Positions 45,935 through 57,600 of a DNA stretch of 64,000 nucleotides are shown here, piece after piece. Below the pieces are notes generated by a model. It ran no database searches, was not told where the DNA came from, and saw only the letters and a list, made by a program, of their open reading frames with translations. This stretch comes from Drosophila miranda (taxonomy: Eukaryota > Arthropoda > Insecta > Diptera > Drosophilidae): positions 27,484,913 through 27,548,912 of the forward strand of contig NC_046677.1 of assembly GCF_003369915.1 (NCBI RefSeq), read 5' to 3'. Numbering within the stretch: position 1 is the first letter of the stretch; every line of letters starts with the position of its first letter. The position numbers and the translations under genes are program-made.

Positions 45935-45977
45935 ATGTCACGACGCAAACAATCAAACCCGAAGCCGTTGAATAAAG
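45935..45977 (+). CDS. ush: u-shaped (FOG family) first coding exon, partial
   Basis: The exon encodes MSRRKQSNPKPLNK plus one base of the next codon, then a GTAGGA donor at 45978. The first nine residues equal the conserved N-terminus of vertebrate FOG-1, the short motif that recruits the NuRD complex through RbAp46/48. In flies only U-shaped is a FOG protein. U-shaped is a nuclear multi-zinc-finger cofactor that binds GATA factors Pannier and Serpent, and controls bristle, heart and blood-cell development. The zinc-finger exons are not in this window, and the next coding exon could not be identified. The downstream 18 kb looks like the long first intron. A CT-rich and TG-rich 5' UTR lies upstream. 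Confidence 0.9.
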
Positions 45978-46879
45978 GTAGGAGATTTCCTTCAGTCTTC
46001 CTGCCCTACTCTTCCAATTCCCGCGATGAGCGATGGGCTTGGGTTCTCCCACCCATGACCCATTCCAGAATGTTTTTGCATGGTCAGCAAATCTCTCGGT
46101 TCTTTCTCATGTGCTCCCCTCATGTGAACATGTGAAAGAACAAACAATGAGGGGGGGTGCAAAAGAAAGAAAGAGAGAAATTATGCCAAGACAAAAAAAA
46201 AAGCGTGAAGCGAATATAGAATTCCCTGTAATACCAAGCTGAAAATGCCAAAAAAAAGTCTGCTTTGTGTTATTTAAAGATCGGAATAACTCGCTTATTG
46301 GAATGTCTTATTTTTGTTGTATTTATTAGACGATCAAGGCTGTTTTTGGCATATAGATCAGCTCTCTAATTGTAGATTTCAAGGCCTGTTACATGCATAC
46401 AACCAATAGACCCTTTGTGCACCCTACGACCACCATGGCATTATCTCTAGAGAGTGAATGGCAAACTATGCCACAAGAAAACGACAAGAAAAAGCGCATA
46501 AAAGTGAATTCAACTTTTGTCTCTGTTTCTGTTTCTGTATTTTATTTAAATGAAATTTCTTTGTCAACCCGTTATCGATATCGATACTTGTCGTACGTGC
46601 TGGACGGACAGACTTGGCTCTGGGGTAGAGACCGCTGGAGAGATTGGGGCCTGGGGTTTGGCGCTTGGGGAGTGGGGCGAGTATTAACTAATTACATTTC
46701 GCTGTTGTTGCTTGTTACTTTGTTGTTTTGCCATTTGATATTTATTTATGGCCCCGAACCGTTTGACATCCGATGAATGCATTTCGAAATCGAAATCGAT
46801 AAAACGTGCCCCGGACCTGTGACACTGGACACCTCCGCCGTGGCCCCCCCGTCTCGAAATCACCTTAGAGTTCACCTCT

Positions 46880-46881
<2 letters not shown>

Positions 46882-46927
<46 letters not shown>
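46882..46927. repeat. Poly-C tract, 46 nt
   Basis: Forty-six consecutive C residues in ush intron 1. Runs this long are rare and can be length-unstable or a sequencing/assembly artefact, so the true length is uncertain. Confidence 0.9.
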
Positions 46928-46930
<3 letters not shown>

Positions 46931-48400
46931 AGGGCCACCCACTCCCTCCCACTCTTTCCGCTCTTTATCCATTTGCCATTTTGGACTCCTTATCGTTGCT
47001 CGTTGGCCGTTGCCGTTGCTGCCGCTCCAAGCACGTTTCTCGGCTCGGTGACTCTGCCACTGCCACTGCCACTGCTCATGGCTCTGCCTGGTGGCCCAAC
47101 CCAAGCACAACCCACAAATGATATCACAACGAGCGTCTCATGAAAGTGGAACTTATACTTGGAACTATCCAAGAACAATTCCAGTGGTTTCATCGAGAGG
47201 TTTGATACTCTCGAAGACTCTCGAAGGATGATCATTTTGGGGGAAACACCCTTCACTTAGGAGAGTACGAGAGTTAGGATAAAAGAGTACTGGATTATAT
47301 CAAGCGATGGTCGCTAATCTATCGATCTTTTCAGTAATCGAATGCCGTAGAAGTCAAAGGAGGCTCTATAAAGTATGGAACTTTATGGAAATACCATAAT
47401 CCATAGAGATCTATATATCTAAGTATAGAAATTATAGAATATCTCTTCATAAGGGATATTTGTATGAGATATATCTATGCGGAACCATTTTCGACTATAA
47501 GATATCCGATATTCGGCGTATTATCGAAACAACTCGGATATTAAGACCCACAAAATGAGAAAAATCTTTCCAAAAAATTATATAAAGCCAAAACTTATCC
47601 ATCCGCTTGTGTGCCTCGATAAAAACCTTCAGATCAGTTGTTGTCTGCATTCTCTATAAATTCCATATGGATTTTCTCTCTTGAATTCTCTCCGTACATC
47701 CGTCCTTCTGTTAGAGAGCTCCCTCTAAAGCTCCGCTTCTTATATTCTATCAACTCTTTTTTGTATAGGGTACCGGCTAGAATGGATAACAGAAAACTTC
47801 ACGACTTGCGTTCCGATAAATTAGGGCATTTATCTGTGCAGCTGTTGGCTGTTGGCTGTGGCTGTTGTTGCTGTTGTTGTGGCACCTGCACTATCAGTGG
47901 GTTATCCCTGAGCCAACTCTACGGCTCTCTCTCTCTCTCGACACTCCCGTCTCCTCTGCCTCCCTCTGCCCCCCTAGTGGCCCCCTTCCAGCTATTCTGC
48001 TTTGCATATTTATCTCTTGCACACACTTGCCTCGCTTCTATCGCCTGCTGCTGCCTCCACGAGTACTTGTGTGCCCCGCGCATGGTTTTCTATAGCGAAA
48101 AGTGGGGTCTCAGCGTGACGGAGGGGGGATGGTGGAACTCAAAGCGCAACTCGATAAACTTTTATCACAATTGCAATACCAACAACAACAGAAACAACAC
48201 CAAAAAAAAAAGAAACAACACAAACAGCATTTTGCGTTGCCTTTGTTGAGGGCTTTTCGAAGTTGCTTTTACATAAGCTTCAATAACTGACATTTCTATC
48301 GGAATGCCTGAGTCGTCGCAGTCGCAGTCGTTATCGTAGACCCGCTTTAGGTATCGCGATGACAACCAATGCCTATGGGTTCACCTATTTTTTGAATACC

Positions 48401-48463
48401 CTATCAAAAGGGTTATTGTAGAAGAAGAGCCTCCCCTTTCTTCTAGAATAACCCTTTTGATAG
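48401..48463. other. 63-bp near-perfect hairpin
   Basis: Arms 48401-48426 and 48438-48463 pair over 26 bp with one mismatch (G18/G46) and a loop of about 11 nt. It resembles a small pre-miRNA or a MITE-like palindrome. No known miRNA seed is recognised. Confidence 0.5.
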
Positions 48464-48779
48464 ATGATTTTATGTATAATGTGAATGAAAACAATTAGAT
48501 AGCTTACATATGTGACTAGTGAGAAGGTAATGAATGTCTAATGAAGAGATTGAGTTTGTAAACTGAATGGAGAGAGTGTGCTCTCCATCAGAAGATCCAT
48601 ATTTATTCTTACCATTGTAGATCGGTTATTAAAATACATATATCGTAAGATATAGAGCTCTTGGAACTGGGTTTTGTAAAAAGAACTCTCTAGATAATGT
48701 AAAAGTTGGGTACATGGAGCCGAAGTCTTATATTCTGCATTCTCAAAGATCCAAAAATCCTTACAAAATTGTAAGAACG

Positions 48780-49560
48780 AGTTAAATGAAATAAGATCTA
48801 GTAGTAGCGATCCTTAGTTGCTGAAAATACATATTTTTGTTGATCAATTTATTGTTTTCTTTCAATGAATCATAAAATATGTTTTTCTTTTGTGCATTAA
48901 ATTAATTTGATTAATTTTACGAGTATAATTTACAGTCTCTGTTCTATAGATGATAGCTATAAAACTGATAATTGAATAATTGCTTAAGTATTGATGATTA
49001 TTACTGACAGATTTCTCCGTAAATTTGATATTATCTGTATCAGTAACAGTATCGCTCTGTATCTTGAAGTCACGTACAATTAATAGGAATCCAGGGGCCT
49101 TCTTGATGATTGAAGTTGCATAAATTGGTTATCAATTGAATAAACAATTTTATAAGCAGAAAAAAAACATCAGTAAAAACAACATTTCATAAGAAAAGTT
49201 TTATATCTGTGGGATTGAGTCATTTAAGATAATAAATTTAATGCATAAAAAAACAAAATGAATCCCAAATTATGTATATATAATTGAAATGGATCAAAGC
49301 ATTACCTAATGCTAAAATAATGATTGAAATAAAGTTGAAATATGGTTTAAAGCTAGAAGAATATATCTTTTCTATTCATCAATGGAATATAAATTCTTTA
49401 TTTATCTTTTTACGTTTTTTATTTTATTTTATTAATTTATCAATCTATATTTTAATTCATTGAAATTCAATTATTAATTAAATTAAATATTATATATATT
49501 ATACATTTTAATTTTATGCATTTATCCATATACTTTTATCCATTAAAATAATCGAATCAG
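48780..49560. other. AT-rich block in ush intron 1
   Basis: About 780 bp of strongly AT-rich sequence with many ATTAAT/TTAATT runs near 48895-48915 and 49420-49500. It may be scaffold-attachment DNA or a decayed insertion. No gene. Confidence 0.4.
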
Positions 49561-49978
49561 AAGACTCTTAAAGTGTATTCCCATCGTCCCTTTCCTGCAT
49601 CTTCCTTCTGTATCTTCCACCTGCCTTTTGGCCATCGTCTGTCTCTCTCTCCTTTTTTAGCTTTCGACCCTGGGGGAGTGCACTCCCCTCCCTTGTTGCT
49701 CCCGCTGCGCGCATAGATAAACACTTTTTTGTTTCGGTTTGTTGTTTTTTATAAATTTTTAATTACGCTTATCACTAATTTTATGTTAATTGCCAGCTGT
49801 TGCCAGGTTGTTCTCCCACCACCAAAAGTCACCAGAGAGAACCCATCGGAGGCCCCCAATCGTCATGCGGGTGACAATTTTGGCCAGCAGACACAAGTCC
49901 GCAAGGCGTCTCGAAGCGGGCACTGGCTGTCCGCCTCGCCTCGCTTCGGCTCGGTTCGCTACGCTTCATTCTGTGTTT

Positions 49979-50031
49979 GGGGCTGGGGCTGGGGCTGGCG
50001 CTGGGGCTCTGGGGCTCTGGGGCTCTGGGGG
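49979..50031 (+). repeat. G-rich tract with seven G-runs of 4-5
   Basis: Seven runs of four or five G, separated by CT, CTCT or a 8-nt spacer. Four suffice for a G-quadruplex, so several registers could form on the plus strand. It lies in the intron of ush. Confidence 0.7.
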
Positions 50032-52753
50032 TCCCTCTCGCTCATATCTGGAATCGGCAGCGGGTACGTGTCATGAGGTTTGGATGAGGTTCGCTTTGGC
50101 TTCGCTTTGGCTTCGCTTTGGAGATAAGAGAAGCTCTGGCTCTATGGCTCTGTGGCTCTAACTGCGTTTTGCAATTGCAGTTTGCAGTTTGCTGCAGAAT
50201 GATAAAGCCACGGCGAGGGGTCTTGCCTCTGCTCTCAGGTTGCTGCAAGCCAAATCCAATGCCCAAGGCCTTCCCTGCCCCGCCCTTCCCCCTGTCTCTA
50301 ATTTCCACTCTCTCTGGCTCTGGCTGTGGCTCTGCTCTGGCCACTGCTCTGCTGTCCATTTCAATTGGCAAAGATAATCTTGAGCTTTGGCCATTTTGAC
50401 ATTGTATTTTAATAATTGCGATAAGCTTTTTCCACTCTCCCCCTCTCTTTTCCCCCTCTTTCTCTATCTCTCTCTCTCTGTTACTCTCTTTGTTTCTCTG
50501 CCTCTGCCTCTGTTTTGTTGATTTGCTTTGGTGCATTGGAATCGCGTACCAGGAAATATCAGCAGATAAAAAACACCAGCACCAACAACAACAACACCAA
50601 CAACAGCAATGACACTACCACCAACACTACCATCAACAAAAGTACATCACAAAAACAACAACAAGAAAGAAAGACACCAAAGCTCGCTTTAAGAGTGACG
50701 ACGCTTATGATACCCTTGCAAAACGATCGCTTCTAAACGAAAAAAGCTATTCGATTTCTACGCAATTTTGATAAGCTTGGAAAAAACTTGGAACTTGGAG
50801 ATACAGTTCATTGGGAACAGGTCGAATTTCTACACAAAGGTCGATCGTTCCTATAAGAGATGCCATAATATCTTTCATTCTGGAACCTATATCAGCACAC
50901 GGAAATGCATCACAGTCTTTGATTGGAAATATAGTTAGAGTTAGATATCATATCCTATCGGTAATATCCAGAAAAACATTACGAATATTCCTTAGGACAC
51001 TCTCTCTGCACTATCATCAGGCTATCCTTCGCTCAAGATGCTCTCTTTCGAGGACCATCCGTTTGTGGTGCAGAACGTAAGACTTTGGTTGTCTCTTTCT
51101 AGCGCTGGTCTCTCTGAGCGCCGAGGGAGAGTGGGATGGTCCTCTCCACAGCGAAAGACGTCACCTTATTATTAAATTCATCTTGCCTCCCCCTTCTAAT
51201 AGGGTATCCAAATACATAATAATATTTTTAACAAACATTACAAATTACAAAATGTTGTTTTTTTAATTTGTACGTTTTTTTTTTGTTGTAGAGTATATGT
51301 CATCGATGTTGTTGCTTTTGTATTTATTATCGTTGTTTTTGGCCAGCAGAACATTTGCATATCAATTGGCAAACGATTCATGGGGGGAGGGGAGGTACGG
51401 TAGGGGGAGGAGGAGGAGGAGGAGGTACGACTTAGTCAGCGAACAAAACTCTTGATTCTTGATATATTTATTGCATTTTGCATTTAAATTTGTTTGTGCT
51501 TTGGGTTTCGTTTTCTTATCGCCAGAAAACAGAACCTTAAAAGGTTCCGAAAAACAAAAAGGAAATACTCGTGCGAATTTAAATGATCTCATAAAGAGAG
51601 AGCAAAGGGCGGATCATAAGGAAGGGAATTCAGGGGAAATATTGAAGAGATCTTTCGGGTTTTGTTGAGAATTATAGGGAATATATAAAATAGTTCTATC
51701 GGTAAACGTTTGATGCCAGTTTCAAGGGATTGAAGCGCCGAATTTCGTAGTTATTTATTTAATTAACATTTATCTGCTAGCTATGGATTTAAGTATTAAC
51801 ATTAATGGGAATTATAAGGAATAATTTTGAGGATATTCATTCAAGTTTGATCTGACAAGATCTTTATAGCTTAGGGATCTTTAGACTAGATCTCCTTGGG
51901 ATCCACCATTCATCATCCAGATATTCGTGTGTAATGAGTCTTACGTTTATATTTCTACAGAGATAAAATTCATTCCATAGATCCATAAATCATGCAGATA
52001 TTCTTCCTCTTATAAGCTCTTCCTTAAAGTTCCTTTCAGTAAAGATCTTGAGGTTAAAGTTCCTTTAAAAGCAGGGGAGGAGGTTGTATTCATAGATAAG
52101 ATCTGGTGGCTGTTGCTTTTTCTTTTCCCATCGGCCTCTATCAATCTTCTATACTCAATCTATTCCCAATCTCTAGTCTCTCTCTTAATATTTTTCAAGG
52201 TCTGCACTTTGACAGGCAATGGCCACCAGCAGCAGCAGCAGCAGATAATCAGCAGAAGACAGCAAAGACTTCTCTTACATATAGAATATACATATGTACA
52301 TGCATACATATATGTATATATATACTTTGAAGATTTGCGGGGTCTAATGCCCCAAAGGGGCATTGGGGGCATCCAGAGCTTAATCAGAGATTGCAGATGC
52401 AGAAGCGACAACAGGCGACGAGGCAGCCAGTCGGCCAGCCAGACAGCCAGCATTCAACGAAGAGAAGAGGCACACCACGAAAGGAGGATCGAAGGAAGGA
52501 GAGGGGCAGCAGGCATCGATGGATCGCTGGGGATGGATGGATGTGGTCAGAGACTGCAGAGTTCTGTTGGTCAATTAAACGAATGCTGGATGGAGCTGCT
52601 GCCCTGATCGCTGGGAATAGATAATAGAAACCATGGCATGAACTTTATTTCGAGATAAGAGCCACTCCCCCGGACATCCCGCCGCCTCTACTCCACCTCT
52701 CTCATTCCTCCTCGATTGATAATGAATTTGAGCAGAAAAGGAAGACCCAGAGA

Positions 52754-52756
<3 letters not shown>

Positions 52757-52793
<37 letters not shown>
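52757..52793. repeat. (GA)n microsatellite
   Basis: About 18 uninterrupted AG dinucleotides. GA runs of this kind can bind GAGA factor. Confidence 0.9.
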
Positions 52794-52795
<2 letters not shown>

Positions 52796-55437
52796 TGAAG
52801 AGAGAAACTAATTAAGTGGGTGGAAGAGTGCAGAAGGAAGGCCTGGGCCTCAACGATGATAATCTCGGGAGACCGTTTCCCCCTTCTTTGAAATTGAAAA
52901 TCAACTGTGAAATCTCAAGTAGAAATCTATCTGTGGATTGGAACGTAGCCCTCTCTCGCTCTCTGTAGAGGCGATAAGGATAACGAATATCATTATCGTC
53001 TGACCGGAGAGACTCCTCAATGGAGGAGCAGGAGGTACTAGAACCACTCGAAATTGGAAACCCGCCAGATGCCCGTCGAACGATTAGATGTCCGAAAATT
53101 TGAAAACTGAGATTTCTGCCACCGATACGCCCCCCGGCGGACACCAGGGCGGCCAGTGGGTCTCTCTATCGCTGGATCGCCGACCAAATGCCGGCACTTT
53201 GATAAGAACTGAAACTTCCCGTCGGTTTCCCCGGCTTCTATATATATTTAGTAGAAAATCAGTTCTATTTCTTATAGTACCCGGCGATGGCTATCATCGG
53301 TTTCTATCAGGCGTTCTTTTTTTCTTTCTTTCGGTTTTGGAGGCGCTGACAGAGATTTATGGCATTCAAAGTGTTTTTGTTTTTCGTTGGGAAAGGGGGA
53401 AGAGTGGGAGGGGGCTATCAATCGGCGGGCACCCGGTGACAGCAACCGATCCGAATGGAACCTGATATCTGATGCAAAATGCGGAATGGAAATTAATTAG
53501 AGTCCACAAATCCAGGGCTCAACTTTAGGAGATTGATCATACAGATACAGTGTGTACAGTATGTATCTCCCCCAGCTATAGCTATAGCTCTCTCTATCTA
53601 TCATTTGTGGCATCTGTATCAGCGTATATCCGACAAACCACATCAGCATTGACATTTTTATCTTTAGCTGAAAATCTTTTTAAATTGTTATAAACGAAAA
53701 AAAACTACAACACAAAAATTGTTGCTACAATTTCATTGTTTTTTTTTTCATTCTCTGTCTCTCATTTTTTTTTTTTTGTTTTTAGAGGCAAAGCGCGACA
53801 ATCTAGCCATCAGATCAGCTGATAAAAAACAAGCGACCGACCGACCGACGGACGGACCAGAGCCCCACCAGAGCATTGTACAAATCATACAACAAACATC
53901 CACAGATACAGATACACAGATACAGATACAGCGGCAACAACCGAGCGACAATCGACAGCTGTTTCAAGCGATTTTTAGTTGGTTTTTTTTTAGGGAATGT
54001 TTTTGGGAAATGACTACAAACCATTATCGGTCTTTGGGCATCAAATTTCAAACTTCGAACCGATTGCAGGCCACGATAAAACAAAACAAACTCAAATAAA
54101 ACCAGATCCCTCCTGCCCAAACGAGGGGCAACAGGGGGGGCTGGGCTGTGTGTGACATGGGTGGGGCTCCAACACTATCTGGCAGGTGATTCGTCAACTG
54201 TTGGCATGGAAATCTAACGTCTAATCAAGATCTGGAAATGCCTTTCCCTACAGTCAGAGTCGGGCCGAGGAACGATATACATATGCGCAGAAAATCGTTA
54301 AGAATTCTCTTTTAGAGAGTATAAAGCTTGAAGAAATACTCTCTTAAAGAACGGATTATTTATAGAATATACATATGTTGATCTCTGGTTACTCAACCTT
54401 TAAAATATTCTATAAGTTTCTTACTTTGAGATGATTTTTATAGCTTAATTGGTTGCAGATCTCCATCGCTTCTTGAAAGATGATTGTATCCCAAAAGTAG
54501 GGAAGATATCAGAAGAAAATATATTGAAATATACCTGGCCTTTGGGGTTTTATAGCACTGATTCCTTCTCTCATAATTCTTATAAATCAGTTCTCATTTC
54601 ACTGAAAACTTCTATATAGAACTTTCTAGAAGATTTCCCTTATATATTTTCAGGTTTCATTGATTTTTAAAGCTCGACTGATCCTCTAAATAATTTTGAC
54701 ATTTTTGAAGACTTTATTTTACAAAAACTTCCCTTCAAAAAATATAGCTCTCTTTTTATCAGCAGTGAGTGATTGAATGACTCACTTCCCACTCATTTTA
54801 TAGAGCTTCCTTGGGATGTGATGACTGATGTGCAATTTCCGAATGAGAAAGAGATAGAAAATTAACCTTATCAGACATTCGAGAACTGACCCATTTCGAT
54901 AGCTGAAAGAGTGCTGATAAATATCACAAAATAATAATAGAATAAACAAATGCAAAAAATGAATAAATTTGAATATATTTATAACTAAAGGCTGACCTAG
55001 TCCTCATTCAAGCTAATCATTCAGATAACATGCAGGTTTTCTACAATATCTACAATAAACAAAACAATAACAACAATACAACTGCAGTAAAAATTCTATT
55101 GGAAGTCGAAAGATTTAGCAAAATATCTGACAGATCATAGAGTCCCCATTAAGTACTAAAACCCAGCATGAATCCACTCTAAGATAATCTAGAGAAGATT
55201 TAATACTAACGAAAATGAAAATGATTCATTTTCAGATTATAAACTTTTCTCTAATTTTTTCAATATATTTTTGTGAATATTTGGGAATATAACAATCAAT
55301 TTGTTATATATTTAGCGCAGCGATAAACTGCCCCTTAGACGGATAAAAGTCTGTAACTAAATAAATTAAAAAGATTAAATAAAGAAAAACCCAGTGTTAT
55401 ATATCATCTCTGTGTCTTCCTTCAAGAAACTCTTTAA

Positions 55438-55454
55438 GGGGGGGGGGGGGGGGG
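55438..55454. repeat. Poly-G tract, 17 nt
   Basis: Seventeen consecutive G residues in ush intron 1. Confidence 0.9.
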
Positions 55455-56692
55455 ATATACGTACAAAAGCCACCCGCTCTGGCCCCCCGCCATCTTTTAC
55501 AGTCTTTTTCCTAGACGAATGCTTCTTGGAATTGCTGTTTGCTTTGCCAGAGCTAAGAGTTTTGCTTATTTCGCCTCATCAATCAATTATTAATTACAGA
55601 ATGTACAGAACAGAGTGTGCCCCAAGCTCAAGCTATCTATGCCCCATGCGCCCCCCCACCTCCTGCTCCCCTCTGTAGAAACTGTAGGGTAGGTGATAAA
55701 TTGATTAAGTTTACATGTCCATGAAGGAGGGAGATAGACAGACAGACAGACAGAGAGAGACAGGGAGTGACATCTACACTTGAGCTGGCATCGAAATCGA
55801 ATCGGAATCGTATCGAAAATCGGGCCAAAGGCAGGCACACACAGATACAGATACACAGATACACAGAAAATTTCGAAAATGAAAATTTAAGTGGTGCGAT
55901 TAATTTGGCTGGTGGCTTATCAGAGGCACAGAGGCAGGAGAGCGCCTGAATAACCTGAAAACCCAAAACAAGTGCAATTAAAAGATTTTTTAAGCAAACA
56001 TTTGTCATTAGAGATAAGCGCGGAGCAGAGAGAGAGAGGGGGAGGGGAATGGGGGGTATTGCGACCTACGCATAAACCCAAATTAGGATGTCTTCTAAGA
56101 AGGGAATCATTGGAAGCCAGAAGCCAACAGATACAAAGATACAAAAAAGAGAAAAAGAGAGGGACCAAAAAGCAAACTAATTAGGCGATAAACAATGTCT
56201 CTGTCGGTCTCCACCTGCTGCCAATTCCCTTTCTCATAGAGCATGTACATACCCCCCTCTCTCCCATCCCCCCCTCCTCCCGGTAGAATGTATCTCTATT
56301 TACCCACGACAATCAAATGGCATCGATGGAATCGGAATGGTTTCTCGGGCCCCAAAAAAGGCAACGCAATGCCCCACAAAACAGAACGGTCGCCGGCAAT
56401 CGATTAAAAATCCATAAAAATATATTTCTAGATTTTATTTACTGATCGAAATGGAGGCAACAACAGCCATGCCACCCCATGCCCTCCTCCTCCCCCCTTC
56501 AATGTCTGTGTAATTAAGTTCGAGGGAGAGGAAGAAAGAGAGTGAGCGAGGGGGGGAGGGGGGAGGTGCCCCCGAAATGGAGGGCAATATGAAATCTATT
56601 TATGCCATTAGCTTTGCGCCGATCCCAAAACGAGATACGTTGAGCATTTTTCGGTGCGGACAGGGGAGGTAGCTCCTTTATGTTAGTGCCCT

Positions 56693-56710
56693 CCCCCCCC
56701 CCCCCCCCCC
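56693..56710. repeat. Poly-C tract, 18 nt
   Basis: Eighteen consecutive C residues in ush intron 1, the third such homopolymer there. Confidence 0.9.
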
Positions 56711-57269
56711 ATCCCACCACACCACTCCACCTCCCCTGTCGGCCTCCATTTTGTTGGGGTTTATCTCTGTTTGTTGTTGTTGTTGTTGGGCCCAACCCAA
56801 CAATCCAAGCAGAACATCAAAATCAATGATAGAATGAATTGTGGCTGCAGAACAGGAAAGGGAGTACGAATACGAATACGAATGTGTATCTGAGTTAAAG
56901 ATTAAAAACGAATCACTCATGTTGCAAAAGCACTGCAGAGTGGAGTAGGGGGAGGGGGGATGGAAGGAAAGATGGAAAGATTGCGGATTGCGGAGCCAGC
57001 AGAAGAATAATTCATTTGATTCTTGTCTAAGAATTTGTGGCTTAAAATAAGAGACAGCAATCACGTCATCAGCAAAGAAAGTCATAAAAGATAGATATAG
57101 AAAAGATATACGATAGTATTTCGACAAAAGGAATAGCCGTTTGAACAGGATTTATTGTGATCTGAGAGTTCTCTTGGAGTTTCTTTCTGGGAATAAAACA
57201 GAAACTGATGAAAATAGTACCAGAAATTTGCTTTATAGATTTTTCTGTAAGAAAGTCTTTGATTATACA

Positions 57270-57600
57270 AAAATATTTGTTTTACTGGTAGATAATTGCA
57301 TCGTATATAAATATACCAAATATCAGAGCTTTTTCCTTGAAATTGAGGATACCAGACATGGTATACATATGGGAACTGTATGCACATTATATCCGATTAT
57401 TATGGTTTTTTTTATAAAGGTAGATAATTTCATTATATGTACATATGTACATTTATAGAGATCTATCTTTGAATTCAAAGAATCTGCAGAACACTTCTGA
57501 TTATGCTGATGCCATATGGGCAGATAATTCTATCATATAAATCCCTACCGAATATCAGAGTTTTATCTTCAAAAATGGAGAAGCCACAACGTTTTCTACA
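57270..57600. repeat. Degenerate repeat related to the 43-kb array
   Basis: A segment around AGATAATT-GCATCGTATATAAAT with AATATCAGAGCTTT downstream (about 57278-57345) recurs as AGATAATTCTATCATATAAAT with AATATCAGAGTTTT (about 57518-57580). A third partial copy lies near 57418. The unit resembles the ATATCATA-containing repeat at 43 kb. Confidence 0.4.

Noticed and set aside
53787..54099. Possible second coding exon of ush after an acceptor-like T-run
   Set aside because: The phase would fit, but the peptide contains TDTDTQIQIQ-type repeat sequence and a Phe run and does not resemble FOG proteins. I cannot support it.
54306..54353. 13-bp inverted repeat with one mismatch and 15-nt loop
   Set aside because: It is AT/GA-rich and short, so it is likely to occur by chance in this composition.
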